Below are positions 18,144-23,606 of a stretch of 35,758 bases of DNA, piece by piece; position 1 is the stretch's first letter, and every line of letters starts with the position of its first letter. This DNA comes from SIG440 sp045645905 (GTDB lineage Bacteria > Bacillota > Clostridia > Monoglobales > Monoglobaceae). Made by a program: the position numbers and the translations under genes. Location: the NCBI GenBank assembly GCA_045645905.1, contig JAZRJT010000025.1:1-35758 (forward strand), read 5' to 3'. Below the pieces are notes generated by a model. It saw only the letters and a list, made by a program, of their open reading frames with translations. It was not told where the DNA came from and did no database searches.

Positions 18144-18157
18144 CACAATATGTTGTG
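18144..18157. promoter_or_regulatory. NrdR-like box 1
   Basis: CACAATATGTTGTG is a near-perfect palindrome matching 11 of the 12 core positions of the NrdR box ACWATATATWGT as I recall it. It lies in the nrdD leader just downstream of the promoter. Confidence 0.72.
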
Positions 18158-18176
18158 TTATTAAAGTGGTGCAAGA

Positions 18177-18190
18177 AACATTATATAGTA
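18177..18190. promoter_or_regulatory. NrdR-like box 2, overlapping the nrdDG -10
   Basis: AACATTATATAGTA matches 10 of the 12 core positions. Its centre is 33 bp from that of box 1, about three helical turns, close to the 31-32 bp spacing usual for paired NrdR boxes. Binding here would cover the -10 element and repress. Confidence 0.6.
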
Positions 18191-18208
18191 AAATCAGGGG
18201 TATGTCAA
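18180..18208 (-). promoter_or_regulatory. nrdDG promoter, perfect sigma-A consensus
   Basis: On the minus strand this is TTGACA (18208-18203), a 17-base spacer and TATAAT (18185-18180). The -10 element lies inside NrdR-like box 2. Confidence 0.88.
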
Positions 18209-18236
18209 TAGAAAAAATAATTATTTTTAAAATATA

Positions 18237-18265
18237 TTGTAATTCATTTTGTTTTGTGGTATAAT
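18237..18265 (+). promoter_or_regulatory. Promoter of the structured RNA at 18271-18424
   Basis: TTGTAA (18237-18242), a 17-base spacer and TATAAT (18260-18265), with an extended TG one base before the -10 element. It fires away from nrdD into a region with no gene on this strand. Confidence 0.8.
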
Positions 18266-18270
18266 AATTA

Positions 18271-18424
18271 TTGCCAAATCAAACGAATAATCAACGTAAC
18301 GGGTATTTTTGTCTTCAGGCAAAAATGCACTGCTTTACTTTTATACCCGGTTACGTTATATAAGTTTTGGTTTGGCGACTAAGCGGTGCGTTTTTCGGTG
18401 TGCACCCTGTGCACACCTTTTTTT
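18271..18424 (+). ncRNA. Putative structured non-coding RNA with its own promoter and terminator (family unknown)
   Basis: About 154 bases bounded by a strong promoter and an intrinsic terminator, with no plausible coding frame and no gene downstream on the strand. By eye the fold is rod-like. An outer stem pairs GCCAAATCAAA (18273-18283) with the TTTGGTTTGGC region before 18376. After an internal loop, a 14-pair stem joins 18293-18306 to 18343-18357 with one bulged G. A small hairpin sits inside (TTTTG/CAAAA, 18307-18324). GCACTGC in the loop (18327-18333) can also pair with GCGGTGC (18383-18389), which would make a pseudoknot. The rod shape recalls 6S RNA, but I see no conserved 6S sequence, so the family is left open. 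Confidence 0.65.
18397..18424 (+). terminator. Intrinsic terminator of the structured RNA
   Basis: GGTGTGCAC pairs perfectly with GTGCACACC around CCT, followed by seven T. An outer CGGTGC (18384-18389)/GCACCG (18427-18432) pair could enclose it and compete with the pseudoknot. Confidence 0.9.
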
Positions 18425-18443
18425 ATGCACCGGGACATACTTT

Positions 18444-18498
18444 TTGTTGTCACACAAACTAAACCATAAACCCCACCGCAAGGTGGGGTTTATGGTTT
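18444..18498. repeat. Hairpin repeat copy 1 (conserved 15-mer plus 17-bp hairpin)
   Basis: TTGTTGTCACACAAA (18444-18458) is followed 2 bases later by a perfect 17-pair hairpin (18461-18477 with 18482-18498) with a GCAA tetraloop. The stem contains ACCCCACC/GGTGGGGT. The XRE stop codon lies inside the right arm. See copy 2 at 18819-18870. Confidence 0.85.
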
Positions 18499-18702
18499 AT
18501 GGTATGGAGTTTTTACATCAGTTAATCCAAGAATATAATCGGTAGATACGTTGTAGTATTCAGCCAGCTTAATCAGTACATCAATGGGTAGCTGTCGCTG
18601 ATTATTCTCGTATTGCGAATAAGTATTTTGTTTTATATGCAGGTATTCTGCAAGGGTTTCCTGCTTAATATCCTGGTCTTCACGTAATTCCTTTAATCTC
18701 AT
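18490..18702 (-). CDS. XRE/Cro-type transcriptional regulator, lone
   Basis: A small helix-turn-helix repressor of about 70 residues. RLKELREDQDIKQETLAEYL followed by HIKQNTYSQYENNQRQLP is a classical XRE helix-turn-helix, and LIKLAEYYNVSTDYILGLTD completes the five-helix bundle. Nothing follows as an effector domain. The ATG at 18702 is chosen; a TTG at 18714 would add NYY, often seen in relatives, but lies only one base from the GGAG site. The last residues and the stop codon lie in one arm of hairpin repeat copy 1, so the gene end seems to have been formed by or overlapped with that element. The upstream region carries palindromes likely to be its operators. No phage or conjugation genes are next to it. 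Confidence 0.85.
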   Translation of the reverse strand: MRLKELREDQDIKQETLAEYLHIKQNTYSQYENNQRQLPIDVLIKLAEYYNVSTDYILGLTDVKTPYHKP

Positions 18703-18738
18703 ATAATAATTCAACTCCTTTTGAGAATATTATACAAA

Positions 18739-18753
18739 ATCTCAATATGAGAT
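18739..18753. promoter_or_regulatory. Operator-like palindrome 1 upstream of the XRE gene
   Basis: ATCTCAATATGAGAT is a perfect palindrome (ATCTCA-N3-TGAGAT). It sits just upstream of the XRE -10 element (TATAAT at 18734-18729, minus strand). It is probably the repressor's own operator. Confidence 0.65.
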
Positions 18754-18754
18754 A

Positions 18755-18783
18755 TTGACTTATATCTCAAATTGTGATATTAT
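18755..18783 (+). promoter_or_regulatory. Divergent promoter opposite the XRE gene
   Basis: TTGACT (18755-18760), a 17-base spacer and TATTAT (18778-18783). It would transcribe rightwards, towards hairpin repeat copy 2 and antisense to rnpB. No convincing gene lies behind it. Confidence 0.55.
18764..18778. promoter_or_regulatory. Operator-like palindrome 2
   Basis: ATCTCAAATTGTGAT is the same palindrome with one mismatch, centred 25 bp from palindrome 1. It fills the spacer of the divergent plus-strand promoter. Confidence 0.6.
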
Positions 18784-18818
18784 ATAAAATAGTGAGTCAA
18801 GCTACATTGACTTCAGTA

Positions 18819-18870
18819 TTGTTGTCACACAAATGTGAATAATGCCGCCATCAGGCGGCATTATTCACAT
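18819..18870. repeat. Hairpin repeat copy 2
   Basis: The same TTGTTGTCACACAAA (18819-18833) is followed at once by another perfect 17-pair hairpin (18833-18849 with 18854-18870) with an ATCA tetraloop. The stem sequence (AATGCCGCC/GGCGGCATT) is unrelated to that of copy 1, yet stem length and loop size are identical. Confidence 0.85.
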
Positions 18871-18873
18871 AGT

Positions 18874-18907
18874 AAAAAACAACTCCCCGAGGGTGTCAGG
18901 GAGTTGT
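18874..18907 (-). terminator. Intrinsic terminator of rnpB
   Basis: On the minus strand ACAACTCCC and GGGAGTTGT form the stem and six T follow, just downstream of the RNase P RNA. Confidence 0.9.
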
Positions 18908-18923
18908 AATGTTATTTTTGTTA

Positions 18924-19266
18924 CGGCAGATCTGTAAGCCGAGTTCTGTCATTTAAGACGGTCATCTATCTAAGCCGGGCATCACTGCCGGGCTTCAGCC
19001 ACCTACCCGAAAGACGCCGGGCCAGCTTAATCTTTCCTATAAGGTGTTGCTCCAGGTGGGGTTTACAGCACACTTCCGTCGCCGGAGCGTGGGTGAGCTC
19101 TTACCTCGCCTTTCCACCCTTACCCATCAAGATGGGCGGGATATTTCTGTTGCACTTTCCTTAAAGTTACCTTCACAAGGGGTTACCTTGCACCCTGCCC
19201 TGTGGAGCTCGGACTTTCCTCACGCACAGGATTGCTCCGTTGTGCCCGCGACCGTCCAATCTGCCG
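18924..19266 (-). ncRNA. rnpB: RNase P RNA (type A-like)
   Basis: The catalytic RNA of ribonuclease P, which removes 5' leaders from tRNA precursors. On the minus strand the universal GAGGAAAGTCCGAGCTCC core is followed by CACAGGGCAGGGTGCAAGGT, as in type A RNAs. Near the 3' end is GACAGAACTCGGCTTACAG. Helix P1 is formed by CGGCAGAT at the 5' end (19266-19259) and ATCTGCCG at the 3' end (18931-18924). These ends give about 343 bases; the primary transcript is slightly longer. It has its own promoter at 19280-19308 and its own terminator at 18874-18907, so it is independent of serCA, which ends just upstream. Confidence 0.97.
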
Positions 19267-19279
19267 ATGTACAGAAATG

Positions 19280-19308
19280 ATTATACTATAATTATCTTTA
19301 TTTGTAAA
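19280..19308 (-). promoter_or_regulatory. rnpB promoter, inside the serA 3' end
   Basis: On the minus strand this is TTTACA (19308-19303), a 17-base spacer and TATAAT (19285-19280). The -35 element lies in the last codons of serA, so the two genes share sequence. Confidence 0.82.
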
Positions 19309-20461
19309 GACTAACTTTAATTACACCGTCAATTGCCTTCATATCATCAAGCATTGCCGCTGTGATTTCTGTATGGGTATCAATCATAGTGTATGCATAA
19401 TCACCCTTGCTCTTGTTAATCATATTTTCGATATTGATGCTATCTTTAGTGAACACATCAGTAATCTGATTAAGCATGGTGGGAATATTCTTATGAGCAA
19501 GTGTAACACGTGAACCGCAAACCTTACCCATATCGCAGTTGGGGAAGTTTACAGAGTTCTTGATGTTGCCGTTTTCCAAAAAGTCCTTAAGCTCCTGAGC
19601 TGCCATAACGGCACAGTTATCTTCGCTTTCGGGAGTTGATGCACCAAGGTGGGGCATACAAACTACTTTATCGGATTTCAAAAGGTCTTCTGTTGCAAAG
19701 TCGGTAACATATGCAGCAACGGTTTCATCTTCAAGAGCACTGAGAACAGCGTTAGTGTCAACCAACTCTGCTCTTGAGAAGTTAAGAAGTCTTACACCCT
19801 TTTTAACCTTCTTGAAGAGGTCTGCGTTAAACATACCCTTTGTATCTGCTGTTGCGGGAACGTGAATTGAAATATAGTCGCTCTGTGCCAGAACTGTGTC
19901 GATGTCGTTTGCCTTAACAGCGGCACGGGTCATATTCCAGGCAGCGTCAACCGAAAGATAGGGGTCATAGCCAATTACATTCATACCAAGTGCGTGTGCC
20001 GCGTTTGCAACACGCACACCGATAGCACCCAAACCGATAATACCAAGGGTTTTGCCTGTAATTTCGGGGCCAACAAAGTTTGATTTGCCCTTTTCAACAA
20101 GCGTTCCTACCTGATCGCCTTCGCCGATAAGAGTTTTTGCCCAGTTAATACCCTGAACAACCTTTCTTGATGCAAGCAAAAGACCTGCAATAACAAGTTC
20201 CTTAACTGCGTTTGCATTTGCACCGGGAGTGTTGAAAACAACAATACCCTTGTCGCTGCACTTGTCAATGGGAATATTGTTTGTGCCTGCACCTGCACGG
20301 GCAACAGCAACCAAAGATTCGGGAAGCTCCATATCGTGCATATTAAAGCTTCTCAGGATTATACCATCGGGATTTTCAACTTCGTCACCAAAGGTATATT
20401 TATCATCAAATACGTTAAGACCGATTTTTGCGATCTTGTTTAAAGTCTGAACCTTATACAT
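19298..20461 (-). CDS. serA: D-3-phosphoglycerate dehydrogenase SerA
   Basis: First step of serine synthesis, oxidising 3-phosphoglycerate to 3-phosphohydroxypyruvate with NAD. It has 387 residues. Substrate-domain motifs include VARAGAGTNNIPID. GKTLGIIGLGAIGVRVANAA is the Rossmann dinucleotide-binding loop. The catalytic Arg lies in NFSRAELVDT and the His in VCMPHLGASTPESE. The last 75 or so residues form an ACT domain (IPTMLNQITDVFTKDSINIE), usually a serine-sensing regulatory module. The ATG has AAAGGAG upstream and lies 14 bases after the serC stop, so serC-serA form one operon. Its stop codon lies within the rnpB promoter region. Confidence 0.97.
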   Translation of the reverse strand: MYKVQTLNKIAKIGLNVFDDKYTFGDEVENPDGIILRSFNMHDMELPESLVAVARAGAGTNNIPIDKCSDKGIVVFNTPGANANAVKELVIAGLLLASRKVVQGINWAKTLIGEGDQVGTLVEKGKSNFVGPEITGKTLGIIGLGAIGVRVANAAHALGMNVIGYDPYLSVDAAWNMTRAAVKANDIDTVLAQSDYISIHVPATADTKGMFNADLFKKVKKGVRLLNFSRAELVDTNAVLSALEDETVAAYVTDFATEDLLKSDKVVCMPHLGASTPESEDNCAVMAAQELKDFLENGNIKNSVNFPNCDMGKVCGSRVTLAHKNIPTMLNQITDVFTKDSINIENMINKSKGDYAYTMIDTHTEITAAMLDDMKAIDGVIKVSLYK

Positions 20462-20475
20462 CTTAATAGTCTCCT

Positions 20476-21555
20476 TTAAGCATTTTTTGCTTCAAATTTC
20501 TTCATAAACTCAACAAGAGCCTCTACGCCTTCATAGGGCATTGCGTTGTAGATGCTTGCACGCATACCGCCAACGCTGCGGTGTCCCTTAAGGTTTTCAA
20601 AGCCTGCTGCTGATGCTTCCTTACAGAACTTTTTGTCAAGGTCAGCATCGCCTGTAACAAAGCAAACATTCATCATTGAACGGTACTTCTTTTCAGCAGT
20701 AGCCTTAAAGAGCTTTGATTGGTCAAGGAAGTCATAAAGAAGAGCAGCCTTCTTTTCATTTCTTTCCTTCATAGCGGTCAAACCGCCGTTTTTGAGTGCC
20801 CATTTGTAAACCAGACCTGCAACGTAGATTGCATAGCAGGGAGGTGTGTTATACATAGAGTCATTATCTGCCATTGTCTTGTAGTCAAGCATTGTGGGAA
20901 TATCCTCACGAGAGCTACCCATAAGGTCTTCGCGGATAATAACAACAGTAAGTCCTGCAGGAGCCATATTCTTCTGTGCACCTGCGTAGATTACGCCAAA
21001 CTTTGTAACATCAACAGGTTCGCTTGTAATGCATGATGACATATCAGCAACCAGAACCTTGTCACCAACATTGGGAACTTCAGGATATTTTGTACCAAAG
21101 ATGGTGTTGTTATAGCAAACGTGAACGTAGTCTGCGTCATCGCGAACCATATCGGGTGTAACTTCGGGTATGTAGCTGAAGGTTTTATCTTCAGATGTTG
21201 CAATACATTTTGCATCGCCGTATTTTTTTGCTTCTTTATAAGCTTTACCTGAGAACTGACCTGATACGATATAGTCAGCCTTGCCTGTCTTCATAAGGTT
21301 AAGGGGAATTGCGGCAAACTGTGTTGATGCACCGCCCTGAAGGAAAAGTACCTTGTAGTTATCGGGAATGTTCATAAGCTTTCTGAAATCAGCTTCTGTT
21401 TCCTTGATGATTGCATCATAAACAGGAGAACGATGGCTCATTTCCATAACTGACATGCCGGAACCCTTATAGTTGGTCATTTCTGCTGCACACTGTTCAA
21501 GAACTTCAAGAGGCAACATTGAAGGACCTGCTGAGAAATTGTAAATTCTGTTCAC
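20476..21555 (-). CDS. serC: Phosphoserine aminotransferase SerC
   Basis: PLP-dependent second step of serine synthesis, converting 3-phosphohydroxypyruvate and glutamate to phosphoserine. It has 359 residues from a GTG at 21555. I prefer this GTG because AGGAG lies 8 bases upstream and the protein then begins MNRIYNFSAGPSMLPLEVLE, the conserved start; an ATG at 21573 lies before the site. MSVMEMSHRSPVYDAIIKET and FLQGGASTQFAAIPLNL are signatures. The PLP lysine lies in YAGAQKNMAPAGLTVVII. GHRSVGGMRASIYNAMP closes the C-terminal domain. It is transcribed with serA. No serB was seen in the window. Confidence 0.97.
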   Translation of the reverse strand: MNRIYNFSAGPSMLPLEVLEQCAAEMTNYKGSGMSVMEMSHRSPVYDAIIKETEADFRKLMNIPDNYKVLFLQGGASTQFAAIPLNLMKTGKADYIVSGQFSGKAYKEAKKYGDAKCIATSEDKTFSYIPEVTPDMVRDDADYVHVCYNNTIFGTKYPEVPNVGDKVLVADMSSCITSEPVDVTKFGVIYAGAQKNMAPAGLTVVIIREDLMGSSREDIPTMLDYKTMADNDSMYNTPPCYAIYVAGLVYKWALKNGGLTAMKERNEKKAALLYDFLDQSKLFKATAEKKYRSMMNVCFVTGDADLDKKFCKEASAAGFENLKGHRSVGGMRASIYNAMPYEGVEALVEFMKKFEAKNA

Positions 21556-21609
21556 AAAAAACACTCCTATCATATATATTTATATTAAAATTTATATATT
21601 TCAAATTAT

Positions 21610-21638
21610 AGTATATAACTTTTTTTTGTGTCCGTCAA
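21610..21638 (-). promoter_or_regulatory. serC-serA promoter
   Basis: On the minus strand this is TTGACG (21638-21633), a 17-base spacer and TATACT (21615-21610). The leader of about 50 AT-rich bases shows no riboswitch-like structure. Confidence 0.72.
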
Positions 21639-21667
21639 TAAAAAATTGATTATTTTTTAACAAAAAT

Positions 21668-22030
21668 CTACCAATAGTTCGAGCGAAACCCCCGGTATAT
21701 TTCGTACAATCCAACCAATAGTAGGAAAAAACCAAATAATCTTCTCAATAAATCTCCGGTCAATGTGGTGGCAAGCCATGCACCGAAGAGTGCACCAAGT
21801 ATTCCTGAGCCACCTATAATAGCGGCGGTTTTAAATTCAACGTTCTTATTTTTTATATGCACAACTAGTGAAATAATTGCCGTCGGTATAAAATAGGTCA
21901 GGTTTATTCCCTGTGCCATTTGTTGATTTACTCCCTCAATTAAAATCAGAGCAGGGATTAGAATTGCTCCGCCTCCAATGCCCATACCGCTGATTATACC
22001 GCTGAAAAAACCAATAATAATGTTAAGCAT
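21668..22030 (-). CDS. TauE/SafE family membrane protein, half-size (second of pair)
   Basis: 120 residues from the ATG at 22030, which has AGGGGG upstream. It has about four hydrophobic helices. MLNIIIGFFSGIISGMGIGG followed by GAILIPALILIEG is the TauE/SafE repeat signature (a G-x-G-G-G loop then I-P). NLTYFIPTAIISLVVHIKNK and FGFFLLLVGLYEIYRG complete one repeat. Full-length family members have two such repeats in about 250 residues; here each repeat is a separate gene. It starts 11 bases after its partner stops, so the two probably form a heteromeric carrier for a sulfur-containing or small organic anion. The substrate cannot be read from sequence. Confidence 0.88.
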   Translation of the reverse strand: MLNIIIGFFSGIISGMGIGGGAILIPALILIEGVNQQMAQGINLTYFIPTAIISLVVHIKNKNVEFKTAAIIGGSGILGALFGAWLATTLTGDLLRRLFGFFLLLVGLYEIYRGFRSNYW

Positions 22031-22041
22031 ACATATTCCCC

Positions 22042-22395
22042 CTAAAAAATCATTTTTATTGCGGTTATGCAAATGATGCCGCCAAAAAGTATCTTTAACC
22101 ATTTTTTTGAGATTTTACCAAGGAGCTTCGCCCCTACAAAACCACCTGCAACCCCTCCAACCGAAACAAGTGCCCATAATTTAAGATTAAAAAATCCTTT
22201 ACTGATATAAGTTACAGAACTGACAAGGGACATCATCAGAATTATGGCAATGGCTGTAGAGTGGGATTTCTTTTCATCAACGTTCAAAAACTTCTCCATG
22301 GCGGGCACTACCACCGAACCACCGCCTGCCCCAAATAGTCCGTTAAGAATTCCTGTCAAGGCTCCTATTATAATTTCTTTATGGTATTTCTTCAA
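22042..22395 (-). CDS. TauE/SafE family membrane protein, half-size (first of pair)
   Basis: 117 residues. The start is a TTG at 22395, because GGAGG lies 8 bases upstream and no ATG is available; the protein then begins MKKYHKEIIIGALTGILNG. LFGAGGGSVVVPAMEKFLNV is the family's glycine loop followed by V-P. STAIAIILMMSLVSSVTYIS and LVSVGGVAGGFVGAKLLGKI are further helices. Its ribosome binding site is buried in the 3' arm of an intrinsic-terminator-like hairpin (22397-22437), which separates it from the phosphatase gene upstream on the same strand. No separate promoter was recognised, so expression may depend on read-through. Confidence 0.88.
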   Translation of the reverse strand: MKKYHKEIIIGALTGILNGLFGAGGGSVVVPAMEKFLNVDEKKSHSTAIAIILMMSLVSSVTYISKGFFNLKLWALVSVGGVAGGFVGAKLLGKISKKWLKILFGGIICITAIKMIF

Positions 22396-22396
22396 T

Positions 22397-22437
22397 AAAA
22401 AAACCTCCAAAAACTTTTTAATAGTTTTTGAAGGTTT
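22397..22437 (-). terminator. Intrinsic terminator after the Ppx/GppA gene that also buries the TauE ribosome site
   Basis: On the minus strand AAACCTTCAAAAACT pairs with AGTTTTTGGAGGTTT (one mismatch, 7-base loop) and seven T follow. The GGAGG used by the TTG start at 22395 is part of the 3' arm. Confidence 0.82.
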
Positions 22438-22455
22438 ATGGTTATTTATTCTGTT

Positions 22456-23370
22456 TTAATCCATCTTATTAATATAATCAAAAAGGATTCCTTCGCGCAC
22501 TCCAACATCTGCAACAACGAGCTTTGGTGAGGCTAGTGCTTTTTTCAGTTCCATCAAAGAAAGCAAGCCACCCAGAATGATATCTGCCCTCTCGGTGCCT
22601 ATGCCCGGCATTGTTTCACGCTCGGGGATAGATGCATTTACAATTAAACTAAAAATCCGGTCAATTTCATTAGCCGGAATTTCGTGATAAGAGATAGGTG
22701 ATTTTGATAAATCCTTCATATGATATTTTGCTAAAGCACGTAATGTTCCGCCGATTCCTACAATAGAGGCGCCTTGCATTTTATCAAGCCACGGAAGTTC
22801 TGAAATTTGTTTTGAGATATAGTTTTCCGCCTTCCTGATTGATGAGGGGGTTTCGCTTTTTGAAAAGAATGTTTCGGTAATCCAGCGGGACCCCATAGGG
22901 ATACTAATGGCAGGCTTGTAAATTTCGTCATTGTATATTGCAATAAATTCCGTGCTGCCACCGCCTATATCACAAATGACCCCGTTTTTGCATCCAAGTG
23001 TGTTTGAAATTGCAAGACAATCAAATGCTGCTTCTGCCTCGCCGTCAACAATCTCAATAGTGATACCTGTGGCTTTTTTTGCGGTAGTTACAAATTCGTT
23101 GCCGTTATGAGCTTTGCGTACTGCTGCAGTTGCCACAGCCCGAATGTCTGTGACATCGGATTTTTGTATAATTTGTTTGTATTCCAACAACGCGTTAACG
23201 GCACGAAGCTGAGCCTCGGGCTTAAGACACATATCCTCAGTCATACCTTCGCTGAGCTTTGTCATGCTACGGTAGTTACCTGTTTGCCTAAAAGTTTTAT
23301 CATCATTGATTTCAAAAATGCTCATTCTGATAGAATTTGAGCCCAAATCTATAATAGCAAGTTTTTTCAT
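22456..23370 (-). CDS. Ppx/GppA family exopolyphosphatase / guanosine pentaphosphatase-like
   Basis: Actin-like ATPase-fold phosphatase, 304 residues. It begins MKKLAIIDLGSNSIRMSIFE, the phosphate-1 motif (D-L-G-S-N-S). AVATAAVRKAHNGNEF follows, with VICDIGGGSTEFIAIYN (D-x-G-G-G-S) as phosphate-2 and IVGIGGTLRALAKYH near the adenosine site. The length fits short single-module Ppx/GppA proteins without the C-terminal HD-like extension, so the choice between polyphosphate and pppGpp as substrate is open. The ATG at 23370 has GGAAGGA upstream; longer frames run into the tRNA on the other strand. A possible promoter (TTAACA, 17 bases, TTTAAT) overlaps the tRNA promoter but is weak. Confidence 0.92.
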   Translation of the reverse strand: MKKLAIIDLGSNSIRMSIFEINDDKTFRQTGNYRSMTKLSEGMTEDMCLKPEAQLRAVNALLEYKQIIQKSDVTDIRAVATAAVRKAHNGNEFVTTAKKATGITIEIVDGEAEAAFDCLAISNTLGCKNGVICDIGGGSTEFIAIYNDEIYKPAISIPMGSRWITETFFSKSETPSSIRKAENYISKQISELPWLDKMQGASIVGIGGTLRALAKYHMKDLSKSPISYHEIPANEIDRIFSLIVNASIPERETMPGIGTERADIILGGLLSLMELKKALASPKLVVADVGVREGILFDYINKMD

Positions 23371-23400
23371 AATTAGTTTTTCCTTCCGTATGAATGGTCC

Positions 23401-23429
23401 TTGACAAAAAGTATTAAATATAGTATACT
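23401..23429 (+). promoter_or_regulatory. Promoter of tRNA-Thr
   Basis: TTGACA (23401-23406), a 17-base spacer and TATACT (23424-23429), 17 bases before the tRNA. Confidence 0.88.
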
Positions 23430-23445
23430 CTTTAATGTTAAATAA

Positions 23446-23521
23446 GCTGGTGTGGCTCAGTCGGTAGAGCGATTGATTCGTAATCAATAGATCGTCGGTT
23501 CAAGTCCGATCACCAGCTCCA
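23446..23521 (+). tRNA. tRNA-Thr (anticodon CGU)
   Basis: The acceptor stem GCTGGTG pairs with CACCAGC. The D arm has GGCTCAGTCGGTAGAGC. The anticodon stem ATTGA/TCAAT holds the loop TTCGTAA, giving anticodon CGT (CGU in RNA), which reads ACG threonine codons. The T arm has the GTTCAAGTC core. Discriminator T and an encoded CCA follow at 23518-23521. It is a single-gene unit with its own promoter and terminator. Confidence 0.97.
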
Positions 23522-23557
23522 GAACACTTAGGGTATATGCCTTGGGTGTTCTTTTTT
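23522..23557 (+). terminator. Terminator of tRNA-Thr
   Basis: GAACAC and GTGTTC, extended by wobble pairs in TTAGG/CCTTGG, form the hairpin immediately after the CCA end, followed by six T. Confidence 0.88.
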
Positions 23558-23606
23558 CTTTATTTTATCATAATATTTAAATTTTTGTCAACGATAGGAT
23601 AAAACA

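Noticed and set aside
18271..18424. Firm assignment of the structured RNA as 6S RNA
   Set aside because: The rod shape fits, but I see no conserved sequence and the possible pseudoknot does not fit. Left as unknown.
18792..18842. 17-codon GTG frame behind the divergent promoter opposite the XRE gene
   Set aside because: No ribosome binding site, and it ends inside a hairpin arm. Not supported as a gene.
19044..19280. 78-codon plus-strand frame across rnpB
   Set aside because: It lies antisense to the RNase P RNA and is an artefact of its GC-rich structure.
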